Shown: positions 24,476 through 36,269 of the stretch, one piece after another
How positions within the stretch are numbered: the stretch's first letter is position 1
How the letters are laid out: the number at the start of each line of letters is the position of its first letter
Assembly: GCA_036674765.1 (NCBI GenBank)
Contig: JARVKI010000057.1
Span: forward strand, 124,001-188,000
Origin: Seiridium cupressi
Taxonomy: Eukaryota > Ascomycota > Sordariomycetes > Amphisphaeriales > Sporocadaceae
Direction of reading: 5' to 3'
DNA length: 64,000 nt
Translations under genes and position numbers: made by a program
Notes under the pieces: model-generated
Databases searched by the model: none
The model's input: the letters and a program-made list of their open reading frames with translations, nothing else
What the model was told of the DNA's origin: nothing

Positions 24476-25309
24476 AAGATGTGGATGACCCGAGCCAATT
24501 TCCCCATGGAGCCTAATCTTAAAGATAATAGAGTCCATCACGCCATGGCATGTTGTTAGAAATGGTTTTGTGGAGTGAAGGGCCATCGCCTCGGTATCTG
24601 ACCGAGGCAAAATATCTTGTTCACAAGTTTGAACGACCTGTTGGCATGCAGTTCTGCTGAATTACCGTGAATGTAATAATGAAAATATTAGTGAGGGCCC
24701 GGCACTAGCTTAGATACAAATCCTACTGGTAGATACAGGGGCTGGTGTATTATCTACCAGCATCGCTCCAGACTCAATCTTAGCAAAACACGAAGATGGT
24801 TGTTGTGTAATACTATCTACCTAGGTAGGTATGTAGTCCACGCCATCCCACATCAAACCGTTTGACTATTGCAGGCGCGACGGTTCATGTCTACCTGCTG
24901 AATGCTGGATATAGTTGGCGGCTGATATGGTAACAGCCCCATTTGATGCTAGAAGATCTCCGCTAGCCCCGAAATCGACACGCGGGGAATTGCCTTCAGG
25001 GGTAACTCGGGCCCGATGTGACCTAAGCTTTTGATGATTGATTCCGCGTCGCTCAGTTATTTCTCCCTGGACCAAAACAATGTTCGTATTCATCTGAGCT
25101 ATTTTCTGGCCGCACTCGGTCCTGAGACGTCTTTTCACTCATTACTAGACCCAGCCGGTCTTCTACATTCGTTTCTGTTCTGAGAACAACAGGCCATTCA
25201 AAGCCAATCGCGAAGACACCTTTGGACCTTATTTGTTCCAAAGTCTATGTTGAACTAGTACAATAATACCGACGCTCTCGAGGGAACCTCTGGGCCGGAA
25301 AAGCTGAAA
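24476..25309. other. Intergenic region
   Basis: No gene is seen. It includes a small palindrome CTACCTAGGTAG at about 24818-24829, a motif often scattered in fungal intergenic DNA. Confidence 0.5.
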
Positions 25310-26527
25310 ATGCCCGGCACAATATCTCTGGCTGCGATTGCCCTCTTGGCGTCGTTAGCATCATCAATGCCCAATATCCAGGCCAGGACAACCGATGCCC
25401 TCACACCTTGGGTCTCCGTCGATGAGTCGGGCACAGGTCACACTGTCACGCCATATGTAACCACGATCGACGGCGCAGCTACTACTGTTTCTGGTGCCCC
25501 GAACCAAATCACAGGTTCCGTCTTCACTCAGACCAACTATGGCCAGGTTACGACGAGCACTGGCACGGCCCTTATGCCCACTGCAACGACCACCAATGGC
25601 ACTGGCTCGTTTCCCGTCTGCAGCAACAAGGACGGAATCAATGCCCCGTGGTGCTTGCCCTCGGATGGCGCAAACCTATACCCTGGGACAACATATTATT
25701 GTATGTTACAAATGCCCACCCCCCTAAAGCACCCACGAGTTGCTTGTTTGCTAACAACCGATGGTGCAGTCACCTGGGATAGCTCCTACTTTGCCGCGAA
25801 TACGACCATTATGATTCAGGGTAACTACTTCAACCAATCGACCGGTGAAATTACATCGCAGGCCTTTCAGTCCGACAAGATGGTTGCTTCGTGGGGTTTC
25901 TGGAGCTTGACGGTCGATTCGAGTCTTATGCAGGGGAAGTCGGGCAAGAATATATCTGTGCAAATCACCGGTGTGAACACGTCAACGAGCACAAACAGCT
26001 TGTTTGTCAAGGGGCCGACTATCCTGGTGACCAATACGCCGGTGTATCATCAAACAGCAGCAAAGCTACCCGATGGCGCCGCGCTCTACATTGGTCTCCC
26101 TAGTATCCTCGGCTTCGTGATCCTGTGCGTTGCCGGTACCTGTATCTGGAATCGCAAGCACCGTAAGATCAACATCGGCAACATCATGTCGCGTACCCGA
26201 CATGGGCATGGCCTCGGCAGTGCTGGTCGCAGAATGGGTCTTGGCAAGCGCCGCAGGGAGAAGGAAGCCGCCGAGCGCGTTCAGTTGATGGAGCGGGAGG
26301 TTGCAGCGAACGGGGGCCAAGTCTACCGCGATGAGCCTACAACTACATACATAAATATTCCGAGGCGTGACAGCGATGCGCTGGGTAGCCTAGCTGGTAC
26401 CCCGACAGAAGAGAGGAGGATGGATTACCAACAGTCTGGAACGCGAGGCGCCCGTGACGGACCAGCTGGTGGTGACAGAAATCTTTTCCGCGACGAGCTC
26501 AGGCGACAAGATCAAGATAGAGTGTAA
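25310..26527 (+). CDS. Thr-rich single-pass membrane protein (possible Psg1-like family)
   Basis: Exons 25310-25700 and 25770-26527 give 382 residues. A signal peptide (MPGTISLAAIALLASLASS) leads into a Thr/Ser-rich lumenal or extracellular domain. It begins TPWVSVDESGTGHTVTPYVT and continues through TTYYFTWDSSYFAANTT with several N-glycosylation sites. A single membrane segment follows (YIGLPSILGFVILCVAGTCIWN, about residues 245-267), then a basic cytoplasmic tail. The protein belongs to a family conserved in filamentous ascomycetes. From memory I suspect a link to yeast Psg1, a Golgi factor for the plasma-membrane proton pump, but I cannot show this. The intron is 69 bases, a multiple of three without stops, so retention would insert 23 residues rather than break the frame; splicing gives the more family-like join. 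Confidence 0.8.
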   Translation: MPGTISLAAIALLASLASSMPNIQARTTDALTPWVSVDESGTGHTVTPYVTTIDGAATTVSGAPNQITGSVFTQTNYGQVTTSTGTALMPTATTTNGTGSFPVCSNKDGINAPWCLPSDGANLYPGTTYYCMLQMPTPLKHPRVACLLTTDGAVTWDSSYFAANTTIMIQGNYFNQSTGEITSQAFQSDKMVASWGFWSLTVDSSLMQGKSGKNISVQITGVNTSTSTNSLFVKGPTILVTNTPVYHQTAAKLPDGAALYIGLPSILGFVILCVAGTCIWNRKHRKINIGNIMSRTRHGHGLGSAGRRMGLGKRRREKEAAERVQLMEREVAANGGQVYRDEPTTTYINIPRRDSDALGSLAGTPTEERRMDYQQSGTRGARDGPAGGDRNLFRDELRRQDQDRV

Positions 26528-27800
26528 GCAGCTCGATTTGAGAGGCCTGGTACTCGTCATTGGTATGCACATGATAGCCACAGCAAGATCAGATAATACA
26601 ATGGATCCTATTTGGTGCTGCACGTCGTCCGAACATTACTGTTGAAATTACCTCTGCTGGGCTCATAATTCGTAACCCCCATGAAGTACAAGCAATGTTT
26701 AATACGTCGACTGGCTTAGCGTTTAGCCGCACGAGTTACGCCATGGCCGAGCCAAAACCAGACTCGGACCGTGCATTCACGTAGTGCACCATACAAAAAC
26801 CTTACACTCAGAACACTCAGGCCTTATTCGTCCACACTGTTGGCTTGTTTCTAGTTCCGTGGACTTTCCATTGATATGGGTTGAAGGACGCAACGCTCGG
26901 TAATGGAATCAATTGCTTCGAGAATGTCATAGACGAGGCATGGTTTATGGTACGCATGCCTAGAGGCGTGCCCGAGCACCCAAGCAATTCTGTGTTGTAA
27001 ATACTGCCCTCAACGTATCGAGGGAGTGCAGTTCCTCGGGCGCGCCTAAATATTCACGAACTCACTCAAATGTCGCTTCGCCACAGTGCTTGCTAGTGGA
27101 GGAGCTGTGCCGTGCTTAGCATTGGGAGTGGTCTTTTTGATTCTCGCTTCGCAGATCTCTATTCTTTTGACCAGCTGCGACGGGGGAGAAAGTGCTAATG
27201 AGCGCCAAAGTCAACATCGGTTTAGCTATACCATGACATGACTTATCAACCAAACGACGAGACACGGCATCTAACTAGGTAGTGATTTAAACACCAGACA
27301 CTTGCTTCTCCGTGATAAGGTGTTGCGGCTTCCCAGCCCCACTGGAGCTGAAAGTCCTGGTGCCAGCCGACGCCGTCTAAAGAGCTTGGCAATTGTAATC
27401 CCCAGAAAAGAGTCTGAAATAACCATATTTCAGTGGACAAACCAATTTCGCTTCATCGATGCCGTCCACTTAAAACTGCGCCTTAGGCTGTGTGAACCCA
27501 CCAGTAAGGCAGTCATCGACCGCTGGGACACCCCAAATAGCACAGCCCGCCTTTCAGTGCAGGGTTCCTGTGCCCAAGAATTTCTCGTTAAAGAGGGCGT
27601 CTTTGAACGCGCCCTCGGGCATTTGAGTCTTCTTTCAGACTTCACTCGACCACTGCCAAGTGATTGTGATTCTCGCTAATCCGGCGAGTCACTGATACAG
27701 CGAAACAGGGCTGTTTACACTGTAGATACTGTCTGCAAAGCTTCTTGGGGAAGCCCACCAACAACCCCATCAGAAGGCTTCATACACACCAAATTCGAAG
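26528..27800. other. Intergenic region
   Basis: This holds the 3' flank of the membrane-protein gene and the promoter of the MARVEL-like gene. An open frame at 27302-27679 shows no domain and is not accepted as a gene. Confidence 0.5.
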
Positions 27801-28529
27801 ATGCGTCGGTTCGAAAATATCTGGCACAAACGGCAGCTCGTGCCAAACTGGATTCTGCAATGCATCGCAGCAGGCATTTTCATGATCGCGGCCGGTCTAC
27901 TCATTGCGGCAGCAGCCTACGTCAAGAATAACGAGTCGGATCTCGAACTCAGCGACTATGAGTACTACGGCTATTCAGCCGATGACCTAGTCAAATTCGC
28001 CGCCATCACCGGCGGCGTCATCTTTGCCTTTGCTATCCTGACCATCATCTTCGACATCGTCGAGTGTGTTCTCTACGCGCGGCGCGTGCTCAACCCCGTC
28101 ACGCTGCTCGTCCTGGCCGTTCTGAAGACACTGGCCTGGGGCATCTACTTCATCATGGCCATCGTCAGCGCGGTGCGGGGGAGCGTTGGCTGGCTGGACA
28201 TCCTGCTGAGCGCCGTCCTGGTCTCAACATCGCTGAGCCAACTGATCATGGGCGCCCGGTACACGCATCGCATGCGCAAGGGCACGCTCGACAACAGAGG
28301 CGCCTACAAGCCCACCGTCGCTGGACAGCCCGGGGCCGGTGCGATGCCGGGCTTCTACGCGGGACCTCAGCCTCAGTACCAGCAACCACACGAGAACCCT
28401 TTCAACGACACGGCATACAGATCGCCAAGCCCTCAGCCTCCAGCTTACGGCCAGCCTCCTCACGACGCTAACCTCCATGGATACGCTCATCATGACGTTG
28501 AAATGCAGCCCCAAAAGCCGATGCATTAA
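27801..28529 (+). CDS. Four-pass MARVEL-like membrane protein
   Basis: Intronless, 242 residues. Four hydrophobic segments are visible: about 19-41 (LQCIAAGIFMIAAGLLIAAA), 66-88 (FAAITGGVIFAFAILTIIFD), 97-121 (VTLLVLAVLKTLAWGIYFIM) and 130-150 (WLDILLSAVLVSTSLSQLIM). This spacing and length fit fungal MARVEL-type proteins, which sit in plasma or vesicle membranes and organise membrane domains. The C-terminal 80 residues are Pro/Gln/Tyr/His-rich and probably disordered in the cytosol, with NPF and PPAYG motifs that could bind endocytic adaptors. The MARVEL assignment rests on topology and general resemblance, so it is moderate. Confidence 0.75.
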   Translation: MRRFENIWHKRQLVPNWILQCIAAGIFMIAAGLLIAAAAYVKNNESDLELSDYEYYGYSADDLVKFAAITGGVIFAFAILTIIFDIVECVLYARRVLNPVTLLVLAVLKTLAWGIYFIMAIVSAVRGSVGWLDILLSAVLVSTSLSQLIMGARYTHRMRKGTLDNRGAYKPTVAGQPGAGAMPGFYAGPQPQYQQPHENPFNDTAYRSPSPQPPAYGQPPHDANLHGYAHHDVEMQPQKPMH

Positions 28530-28896
28530 GGGCTGTTGTGTGCATTGGATAACTTGGCGGCTTGGAGCAACGACTACTCTGCGATATCACTCTACAGGGC
28601 CTTGATACACGGATCCACCACGGGAAAGGGTACTTGGCTGGTCATATGTTGAGGTATGGAATATTGCTCTGGGGTGGGAATAATGTCCAATTGTATCATA
28701 GAGTACGACATGCATATATAATGAGAACAACGACGTCGGTCAATTTATCTTTTTCAAAGTAATGTTTCGATCAATAATGGTATGAGTGTTGGTTTGCCTA
28801 TTAATTGAGTGGAGTAGTAAAACTACGATCGACTGATTATCCAACCGCCTCCTTATGAGAGTCATGTCCCCGTGCCCTAGGTTTCGATCATCGTGC
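28530..28896. other. Convergent intergenic spacer
   Basis: This holds the 3' flanks of the MARVEL-like gene (plus) and the DUF7709-like gene (minus). Nothing else is seen. Confidence 0.5.
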
Positions 28897-29283
28897 TCAA
28901 GACTCAAGAGCGAACTTGCCAACGAGTCTCCTCCCCTCGTTATTCCCTTGAATCCACTCCTCGGGGCCGAAGAGGTCGAACATGCCAACCTTCTTAAGCA
29001 AAGGAAGGCTTGAACGTATCGCATCCTCCATCTTTGCCATCTTGTTTTGATCTCCCGCCGCATGTGCCTCGTTGTATGATTTGATGTTGATGAGTAGTGC
29101 ACTTGGGGTCTTTCGTCAACGTCGCTGGTTCTTCTCCCTTCTTGGGCGTGTATAATCAGATGGTCGTTTGCCAACTTACCCGACAGTGCCAGTCTGCACA
29201 ACTGTTCCGTCCGCCAGCGTGATCTCCGGCATCTTAGCGCCCAGAGTGGCGGAGTTGAGATCAGCGAGACTAGAGTTTGACAT
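28897..29283 (-). CDS. Small DUF7709-like protein, two exons
   Basis: Exon 1 is 29283-29180 and exon 2 is 29101-28897, joined by a GTAAGT..AG intron to give 102 residues. The protein begins MSNSSLADLNSATLGAKMP, continues through EITLADGTVVQTGTVGALL and NIKSYNEAH, and ends with KKVGMFDLFGPEEWIQGNN followed by GRRLVGKFALES. The pattern of LADxNxATLGAKxP, LADGxxVQTGTV and FDLFxPEEW is one I associate with a small conserved family of unknown function (recalled as DUF7709) found in fungi and bacteria. No signal or membrane segment is seen, so it should be cytosolic. Neither exon alone gives a convincing open frame, so the gene is easy to miss. The family name is from memory and should be confirmed. 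Confidence 0.8.
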
Positions 29284-30355
29284 ATTGGAACGATTGTCCA
29301 GTGGGCAACTTCCCCCCCTGTGTCTGATGCAATGAGGAGAAAGGTTTAAACGGTGTCCAGGAGGGAAAATGTTGGGTTCAAGATGATCCTACAGAGGATA
29401 CACCGAAGTTACCGTGGGGCACATGGATCCAAAAGCGACTGACCAGGTTCGTTAGTTACCTATTACGTTGCCCTGGGACACCCACGGGGGACACCCGGCC
29501 TATTTTTGAACTTGGATAATTATGGGCATTGGTCTACAATTGGCAGTAAGCGTTGATCCATTGTCTCACAGAAAACATAGCGCATGTTGCAATAGTGGCA
29601 AATCATTCCTGCAATACAATCGCCTCCGGGTGGGGGTTTATATATCACGAGTCAGGAGTGAACAACGCAAAGACAGGATGTGGAGCTCGACTTGGCACCA
29701 CCAAAAATTATATCAGTCTATACCTATATAGCAATCCCGAAGTGTGCATGGTCATTTTGGTCTGGAACACTAGTCTTTTCCAGACCGCTGGGACGAATAG
29801 GTACTCCTATGAGGCGTTTGTGCCAAATGTACCGACTAATCCCTTCCCGATCCGGTATTACTGCTCATCAACCTATCTCAGAGGCACCTATGGATATACC
29901 CTCTGGGACATCACGTGTTTCGCTTCGCATAAATTTTCGCCTCAATGGGGACAACACATTTTACTACCGATAGGTTTGACAAATTCGAGTCAGCGCCGCT
30001 GAGAATAGCTCCTTGACCCCCTGCCCGGATTGCCTATTTCGTTCTTCCGAACCCCAGACTATAGGATAGACTTCCTTGGTAGGCCCCTTCTCCGCACGCG
30101 GGGCCCCGCGTCGTCCGCAAGGCATTCTCGATCTCAGATTGGCTGCATCAATGATGAGATCAGCCTCCTAGGCAAGAATGCTGTGGTATATGAGTCTACA
30201 CATAGCTACAGACCTACATGCATGGAGGCGCTGAGGCTGGTTTAACATTTCTTCTTCTTCTGGGAGACGTAATCCGTTCTAGTGCTAAAGTACTAGATCT
30301 GAATATCTTTCCTCCGAGATTGAGGCTTCTTACGTTAACAAGAAACACCATCGCC
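29284..30355. other. Divergent promoter region
   Basis: This lies between the DUF7709-like gene (minus) and the sugar transporter (plus). Several G-rich hexamers fitting the carbon-catabolite repressor consensus SYGGRG occur (for example GTGGGG near 29631). That would suit a sugar transporter, but such short sites are frequent by chance. The open frame 29553-30002 is not convincing. Confidence 0.45.
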
Positions 30356-32536
30356 ATGAAGCCGTACTACGGTCTCACAGGCTTCAAGCTCAACATTGCC
30401 ATTGCTGTTATTGCAGGCACTGATTTCGCCCTCTTTGGCTATGACCAGGTGCGAATTTCTTCCAGGTCGGTTTTAAGTTATTGTCTGATTTGTATGCGTC
30501 TAGGGGGTTATGGGAGGGCTACTTACCCTCCCGTCATTCTTGGCAATATTTCCGCAGATAGATACGCAGAATCCGCCGCCCGGAGTTACACAAAGCCAGG
30601 CTTCCAATATCCAAGGTATGCGATGTCCTCTTAGCCTTGGTAGCCCTGCGAAGATACTGATTCCTTCCAGGAATCACCGTCGGTGGCTACACGCTCGGCT
30701 GCTTCTTTGGCGCTGTAGCGACGATCTGGCTCGGTAATATCCTCGGCCGTAAAAGAACTATTTTTATCGGATCATCGATCATGATTGTCGGTGCTGCCAT
30801 ACAATGCTCCTCGTTCAGCCTGGGTCAACTGATCGCTGCCCGCTTGATTACTGGTTTCGGTAAGGTTGTCCTAAATCTGGGTGCGGCGTGGTCAAATTGA
30901 TGATTTATAGGAAACGGCATGAACACGTCGACGGTGCCAACATGGCAATCCGAAACATCGAAAGCGCATCGCCGAGGCCAGATGGTCATGATTGAGGGCT
31001 CACTGATCGTATTCGGCGTCATGCTTTCATACTGGATCGACCTTGGCTTCTCTTTCCTAGAGCCCTCAACAATATCGTGGCGATTCCCTATCGCCTTCCA
31101 GATTATAATGGCCCTTTTCATAGTTATACTCCTTCCGGGTCTGCCAGAATCACCTCGGTGGCTTATCCTCAAAGGCCGTGATGAAGATGCCATCCGTGTC
31201 CTTTGTGCGCTGTCCGAGCGACCACCAGAAGATCCGAGCATTCAGAGCGACTACAAGGCCATGAAGGACGTTGTATTCGAGATGAGTAAGGGTAGCTTTG
31301 CCGACTGCTTCAAACGCAATCAGAACAGGTGAGATATCAACCGAGTCAACCATCCAGTTCTTTTCGTTCTGACGCAGTCTCGAATTTAAGGAACCTCCAT
31401 CGAACTATCTTGGCTTATGTCAACCAAATGTTCCAGCAAAGTAAGTCACGACACGCTGACCCTAGTTGTCCGAACTGGCGTCGTTCAAGTATTTATTGAA
31501 CGGACTTCACACCCTCGTTTCCCAATGCTTCGGTCACAGAGCTCATATACATTTCAATGCTAACCGTTCAACAAACAGTCTCGGGCATAAATATTATCAC
31601 TTACTACGCAGCGACCATCTTCGAGAATAACATCGGGTTGAGTGGATTCCTTAGTCGATTGCTGGCTGCTTTGAATGGAACTGAATACTTTATTGCTTCC
31701 TGGGTCGCAATATTCACGATTGAGAAGTTTGGCCGAAGAAGCCTCATGCTTTTTGGTGCGACTGGCCAGGCTTTATCAATGGCAGGTGAGCATAACTTGT
31801 TTGGAGATGCATTGTCTAATAATCTGCTAACCACGGTATCGGAACAGTGCTCGCTGGAACGACTTCGCACGTAAGCACCAGTTCGGGTATTGCTGCCGCT
31901 GTGTTCTTGTTTGTTTTTAACTCATTCTTTGCCATTGGCTGGCTGGGTATGACTTGGTATGCCCACTACAATGGTTCTAGACGTACTTTGGCAGACCTAA
32001 CAGACAGCGCAGGCTTTATCCAGCCGAAATCACGCCTCTTGGGATCAGAGCGCCGGCAAATGCTATAGCCACAACCGGGAACTGGATTTTCAATTTCATG
32101 GTCAGTCATGAGGTCTTTGCTTTCGATTCTCCAGGGACAATCGAGACTAATTAGATCTGTACAGGTTGTAATGGTAACTCCTGTTGCGTTTGCCCACATT
32201 CAATGGCGTACCTACGTGGTCTTCGCCGTCATCAACGCATTCATTGTGCCTTGCGTCTATGTCTTTTATCCAGAGACGGCTGGACGGTCCTTGGAAGAGA
32301 TGGATGAAATATTCCACGACGTACATGGCTTTAAGGGGGCGTTCGATGTCGTCCACGTAGCCAAGACAAAGCCGAGACGGTACGGAAAGAAGGGCGAGCT
32401 ATTGATCAATTATGAGGAGACTCCCGAGGCGCAACACGCAGCTCGTCGTCGATCGAGCGTTGCAGTTCCAGATCCCGAAAAGGCACAAACGGAGCATATT
32501 AATAACGGAAGTGGGACAGGTCGTACGTTATCTTAG
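30356..32536 (+). CDS. MFS sugar transporter, nine exons
   Basis: A proton-coupled or facilitative hexose-type transporter of the plasma membrane. Exons 30356-30448, 30504-30615, 30671-30859, 30911-31328, 31391-31440, 31540-31785, 31848-31956, 32013-32100 and 32165-32536 all join in phase to 558 residues. Sugar-porter signatures appear in order: AGTDFALFGYDQGVMGGLL, GNILGRKRTIFIG, LPGLPESPRWLI, QQTVSGINIITYYAATIF, FGRRSLMLFG, LYPAEITPLGIRAPANAIA and YPETAGRSLEEMDEIF. About 12 membrane segments fit the sequence. All key motifs are intact. Substrate cannot be deduced; the next gene downstream is an unrelated transporter in the opposite direction. Confidence 0.92.
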
Positions 32537-33038
32537 AATAAAACATACGTCTGGACTGCTCAAGGAATGTCCAACTGTTGCCATCGCCGATCCTAAGACT
32601 TTGATGAGGTTACGATGAGCGGACAGTCGTTATTCCTAGCAGAGAACCTGAACAACCCTACGAGGGAAGCATCATATAAGAAAGTTCCAAAAAAGAACTT
32701 CTATAATGGAAACAGACATGTCTGAAAACCATAAGTGCGTTGCTAATAAGGCTTGGCACGAATTTTCCCCCCTGTATTAAAAACGTGTCTAGTATCTAGC
32801 CAATTGTTTCGCGACCGTAAACTAGTCAAGTCGCTATAGTCGAATGCCTATGACTAAGTAATGAGAAGCTGTGTATAACTGGAACACGGTCCATATCGAA
32901 ACTTATAGCGGCATAAGTGTCTTTATTGCAAGCTAGTAAAGTCTTCATAATTATGCTATGGAGTACAGTGCCCAATTTTGCATCCGAGTTAGCGTTAAGC
33001 ATATCTGCATATATCTTTCTTGTAGATGGCGTCTTCAT
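32537..33038. other. Convergent intergenic spacer
   Basis: This holds the 3' flanks of the two transporter genes. It is AT-rich. Nothing else is seen. Confidence 0.5.
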
Positions 33039-35237
33039 TTAGACCTTTGAGTCAATAGCCACGGGGGCTGGTTCTCTAACACTGACACTGTCGATCTGCT
33101 TCTCTTGCTCTGCCAAAATGACGTCGGCGGGGATGTGATCTGGTGTGCGATTGACAAGGATGATCATTGGGCCCAAAGCAGCTGCCATGAGTCCGAAAGT
33201 CACGCACCTGGAGTGAAATGTTAGCGTTAGGTATATCAGTGTAAGTTCAAGAAACGTATCACGTACATTCCAACGAGTGGGCTCGTGCTGGTCTTAGTGT
33301 TCATGCCGTAAGCGATAGCCTGACCAACGGCCTCAATGCAACTAAAACTGTGTCAGATCACGCCTTGTTACCAGACGGAACATAAAGTGTCAGTCCACAT
33401 ACCGGAAAGCTGCTCCGTTTCTAACGTTCGCTGTGTCCCCCGTAAGTTTCGCGCCAGTCTAGTGTGGGGATAAGACAACTTACACTGAGCATCTGTTGCG
33501 AATGACGATAATAGCCAGTACATGTACGACTGTGACAAAGGTCCGGTTGTCTGGACAAAGAAATATGGCAGGAAGGATGAGGGATATCGGCTACTGTCCC
33601 AGTCGATTGCGCCAGGATCCGATGCGTTAAATCTCACTTGCATGATAATGGACCAGATGTAGACGGCCAGGTTGAGAATGATGACCGTGAACAATCCAAG
33701 TTGAGCTCGACGGCGCTGACTCAAGGACTTAATGTCGAGGATGAAACCAAGCCCGAAACATCCAACGCTTAATAGGGGTGATGAGCTTTGATTATCTGAG
33801 AGGATGAACGATTTACTTACATGCAGAAGAACGGTGAAACCAGCGAAGATAACGCGCGAGCGCGAACAGAGAAGTATGTTGCGAGATAGGTGGACCAGGT
33901 GCCGCTGTTCGTTGTGAGCATTTGAGTATAGGGCGTAACCTTGGCGGATAAGACTGACCTGTAGAAGAAAGACCACAGAGCCCAGAATGCCGAGAGCAAA
34001 ATGAGACTTGACGACATGGTGCGGATAATTTGCCTGAATTCTTGCTTCGTTGAAAGCTTCTCGGAGACCAAAATTCTTGTCCCGTCAGAGCGAACGACTT
34101 TCTCTAGGGGAGAGATCAAGAATGCAAAGGGCAAGCTGCCACGAATTAGCATCAATTCCGAACGGAGAGGACTCTTTGAAATTGTAGAGTCACCTACGCT
34201 AAGCACTCAATAATCACGAATGCGACGTAGGTTTCGGTTGTAACTCCGCCCTCTACGCCCTTTTGGTAGTTCTTGGATAAGCTGGAGAAGGTATGAAGGT
34301 AAGCTAGGGTGACCTGCCCGCGTTTTGATGCCTGCTTGAAACTTACTTGATCGCACCTCCGACTAATTGTCCAAGGTTACGTGAGACAATCCACAGGGCC
34401 AAGTACTTTCCACGGGCTCCAGAGGGAGCAAGGGACATGATTGCGCCAGCTTCTGCGACATACCAACAACCTGTGCCAATTCCAGACAAGGCACCACCTA
34501 GAATAAGGTACTTTGAAGGAGTCAGTGAAAAGAATAACAAGATTGTTTAACTGCATGATTATTTGCATCGGGTGTGCCAATTTGTGCGAGGATGATGAGT
34601 ATACACTTACCCATTGATTCCCGAATTTGGAGTTGCAGTAATATGAAGAGCCCTCAATGGGAAACGACATGGCGCCAATAACCAATGCCCACTTGACGCC
34701 GAGTTTGTTGACCAGGGGACCACCCAGGAAACACACTTTGACATTGATTAGCCATGAGGCTCACTTCGAAGGGCTTGTCTACTCACCACTCGCGAGCATA
34801 GCATACAGGAGCGCAGTGCTATACCATTGTTTTTAGTTTCCATGGTCCGTCAGGCCAGACTTGATTGGGTCTTACGCTATGTTGGACGTCTGTGGAGTCG
34901 CTAGACCACCACCACCAAGACCTAGAACATGTCAGCGTCTACATTATTGCACAAGCAAACAACCGCCGCCCTGAGCTCTGGGCACGAAACACTGACCTGC
35001 AATGGCATCGCTCATGGCGGGCCCGCAGAAGGCTTGCACACTAATAAGCATCATCTGCGTCAAACTGTGCTGATGGATGCGCTTCCAAAGTGGAACACTC
35101 CGCCTGTACTCCTCCATATCCACCATCCCCTCGGCGCTGTTGCTGGCGTTCATGGGCACTGCACCCCGGGTTCGCAGTGCATCGTCATTCCCACCGGCGT
35201 GGGTATTTGGCGGGGCGGTGTCAAAGGCGGCAGACAT
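33039..35237 (-). CDS. UNC93-like major facilitator protein, twelve exons
   Basis: A polytopic membrane protein of the UNC-93/MFS group. I joined twelve exons (35237-34997, 34921-34876, 34818-34787, 34735-34611, 34510-34347, 34281-34198, 34135-33959, 33904-33821, 33767-33484, 33430-33403, 33341-33267, 33207-33039). Every border is GT-AG and all phases agree, giving 502 residues. Family marks include QAFCGPAMSDAIAGLGGGG, VNKLGVKWALVIG, YLILGGALSGIGTGCWYVAE and APSGARGKYLALWIVSRNLG. ISPLEKVVRSDGT and a late NVRNGAAFRCIEAVGQAIAYG follow. About 11-12 hydrophobic segments are present; the N-terminal 55 residues and the C-terminal tail are hydrophilic. Exon sizes fall to 28 and 32 bases. The solute is unknown; in animals UNC93 relatives act as channel regulators or trafficking factors. 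Confidence 0.9.
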
Positions 35238-36269
35238 GATGAGAGGAGTCGAGTCACGCGATCAACTGTCGAGGCTGAATGATCAAGCGAAGCGATGAGA
35301 GCCAGGAACATTGAAGCCAAGAAATCCGACGTCGACCTACACTATTATATGCCCTTCCCCCAATCTGGGGATGTAACTAATTGTAGCATATAACAGCATA
35401 GTCCGGGTCAGTGGAGACCTGGCTTATCATGGTCGGTATCTGCGTCCGACGGGCGGGAATCATCATGGCCAAGTTGATTGGAACCTTTTTGGGCATCGGG
35501 CTCATGCCTGATTGGTCCCTCACAATGACCTCGAAGGTGTGAAGGTCCAGGCGAGTTGGCCAAGTTGAAGGTCCAAGCGAAATCCGCTATTGTAGCGACC
35601 CCAGGCTTTCCGCAGGCCATGCGAACGTCCTCCCCGATGCCACCCGAGCCATCAGCAGCGAGTCAGGATGCAGTGCTATCGACTATCTCTGTGGGTCTAC
35701 CCCACTGCCTGTGAGTGGCGGGTTAAGATGCGATCTTAGTTGCCTTCTGATTTGCCTGCCCGCAATGGTTACGTACAAACTTTTGATCAAGAAGCAGCAG
35801 GAGGTCCAAGTGGGAAATTGCACACATCCCCCACAAAGCCTGGTCAATACCACCAAATTCAACTATAAGCACCAACTATTTCGATTAATTACGCAACTAA
35901 TATATTAACTCAATAGCCCTCGCTTGGTTATATTTGTATCTTGTATTTGCTATTTTTAATAGTAATTTTTTAAATTTTGAAACATTATCTGTTGCGGACT
36001 GATGGTTAAAGGAAAAGGTAGCAATTGACTGCTTTTAAGTGTGCAATTTTCCGCTTGGACCTCCTGGCAGCTGGACAGCGGCGCCATGGTCATGCCATTA
36101 CTGTGGGTCTCCAAGTCGGTGCCCCAGACGCTGGATCTATGTTGAGACTGGCCGCATCTAGGTTGGCAACTTTATTAGCTTTATAACGCTTGCTGCAAAG
36201 GAGGCCGAAGAGGTCAAGGCAGTCATTGTTCTGCGTCTTCGCCAAGTAATTTTCAAAACACTCAGCACC
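35238..36269. other. Divergent intergenic region with AT-rich block
   Basis: This lies between the UNC93-like gene (minus) and the FAOX gene (plus). An AT-rich block spans about 35850-36000. No gene is recognised. Confidence 0.5.

Noticed and set aside
27302..27679. 125-residue open frame between two membrane-protein genes
   Set aside because: No recognisable motif, and an equally open frame lies on the opposite strand.
29553..30002. 149-residue open frame before the sugar transporter
   Set aside because: No domain or composition typical of a protein; it overlaps another open frame and the expected promoter.
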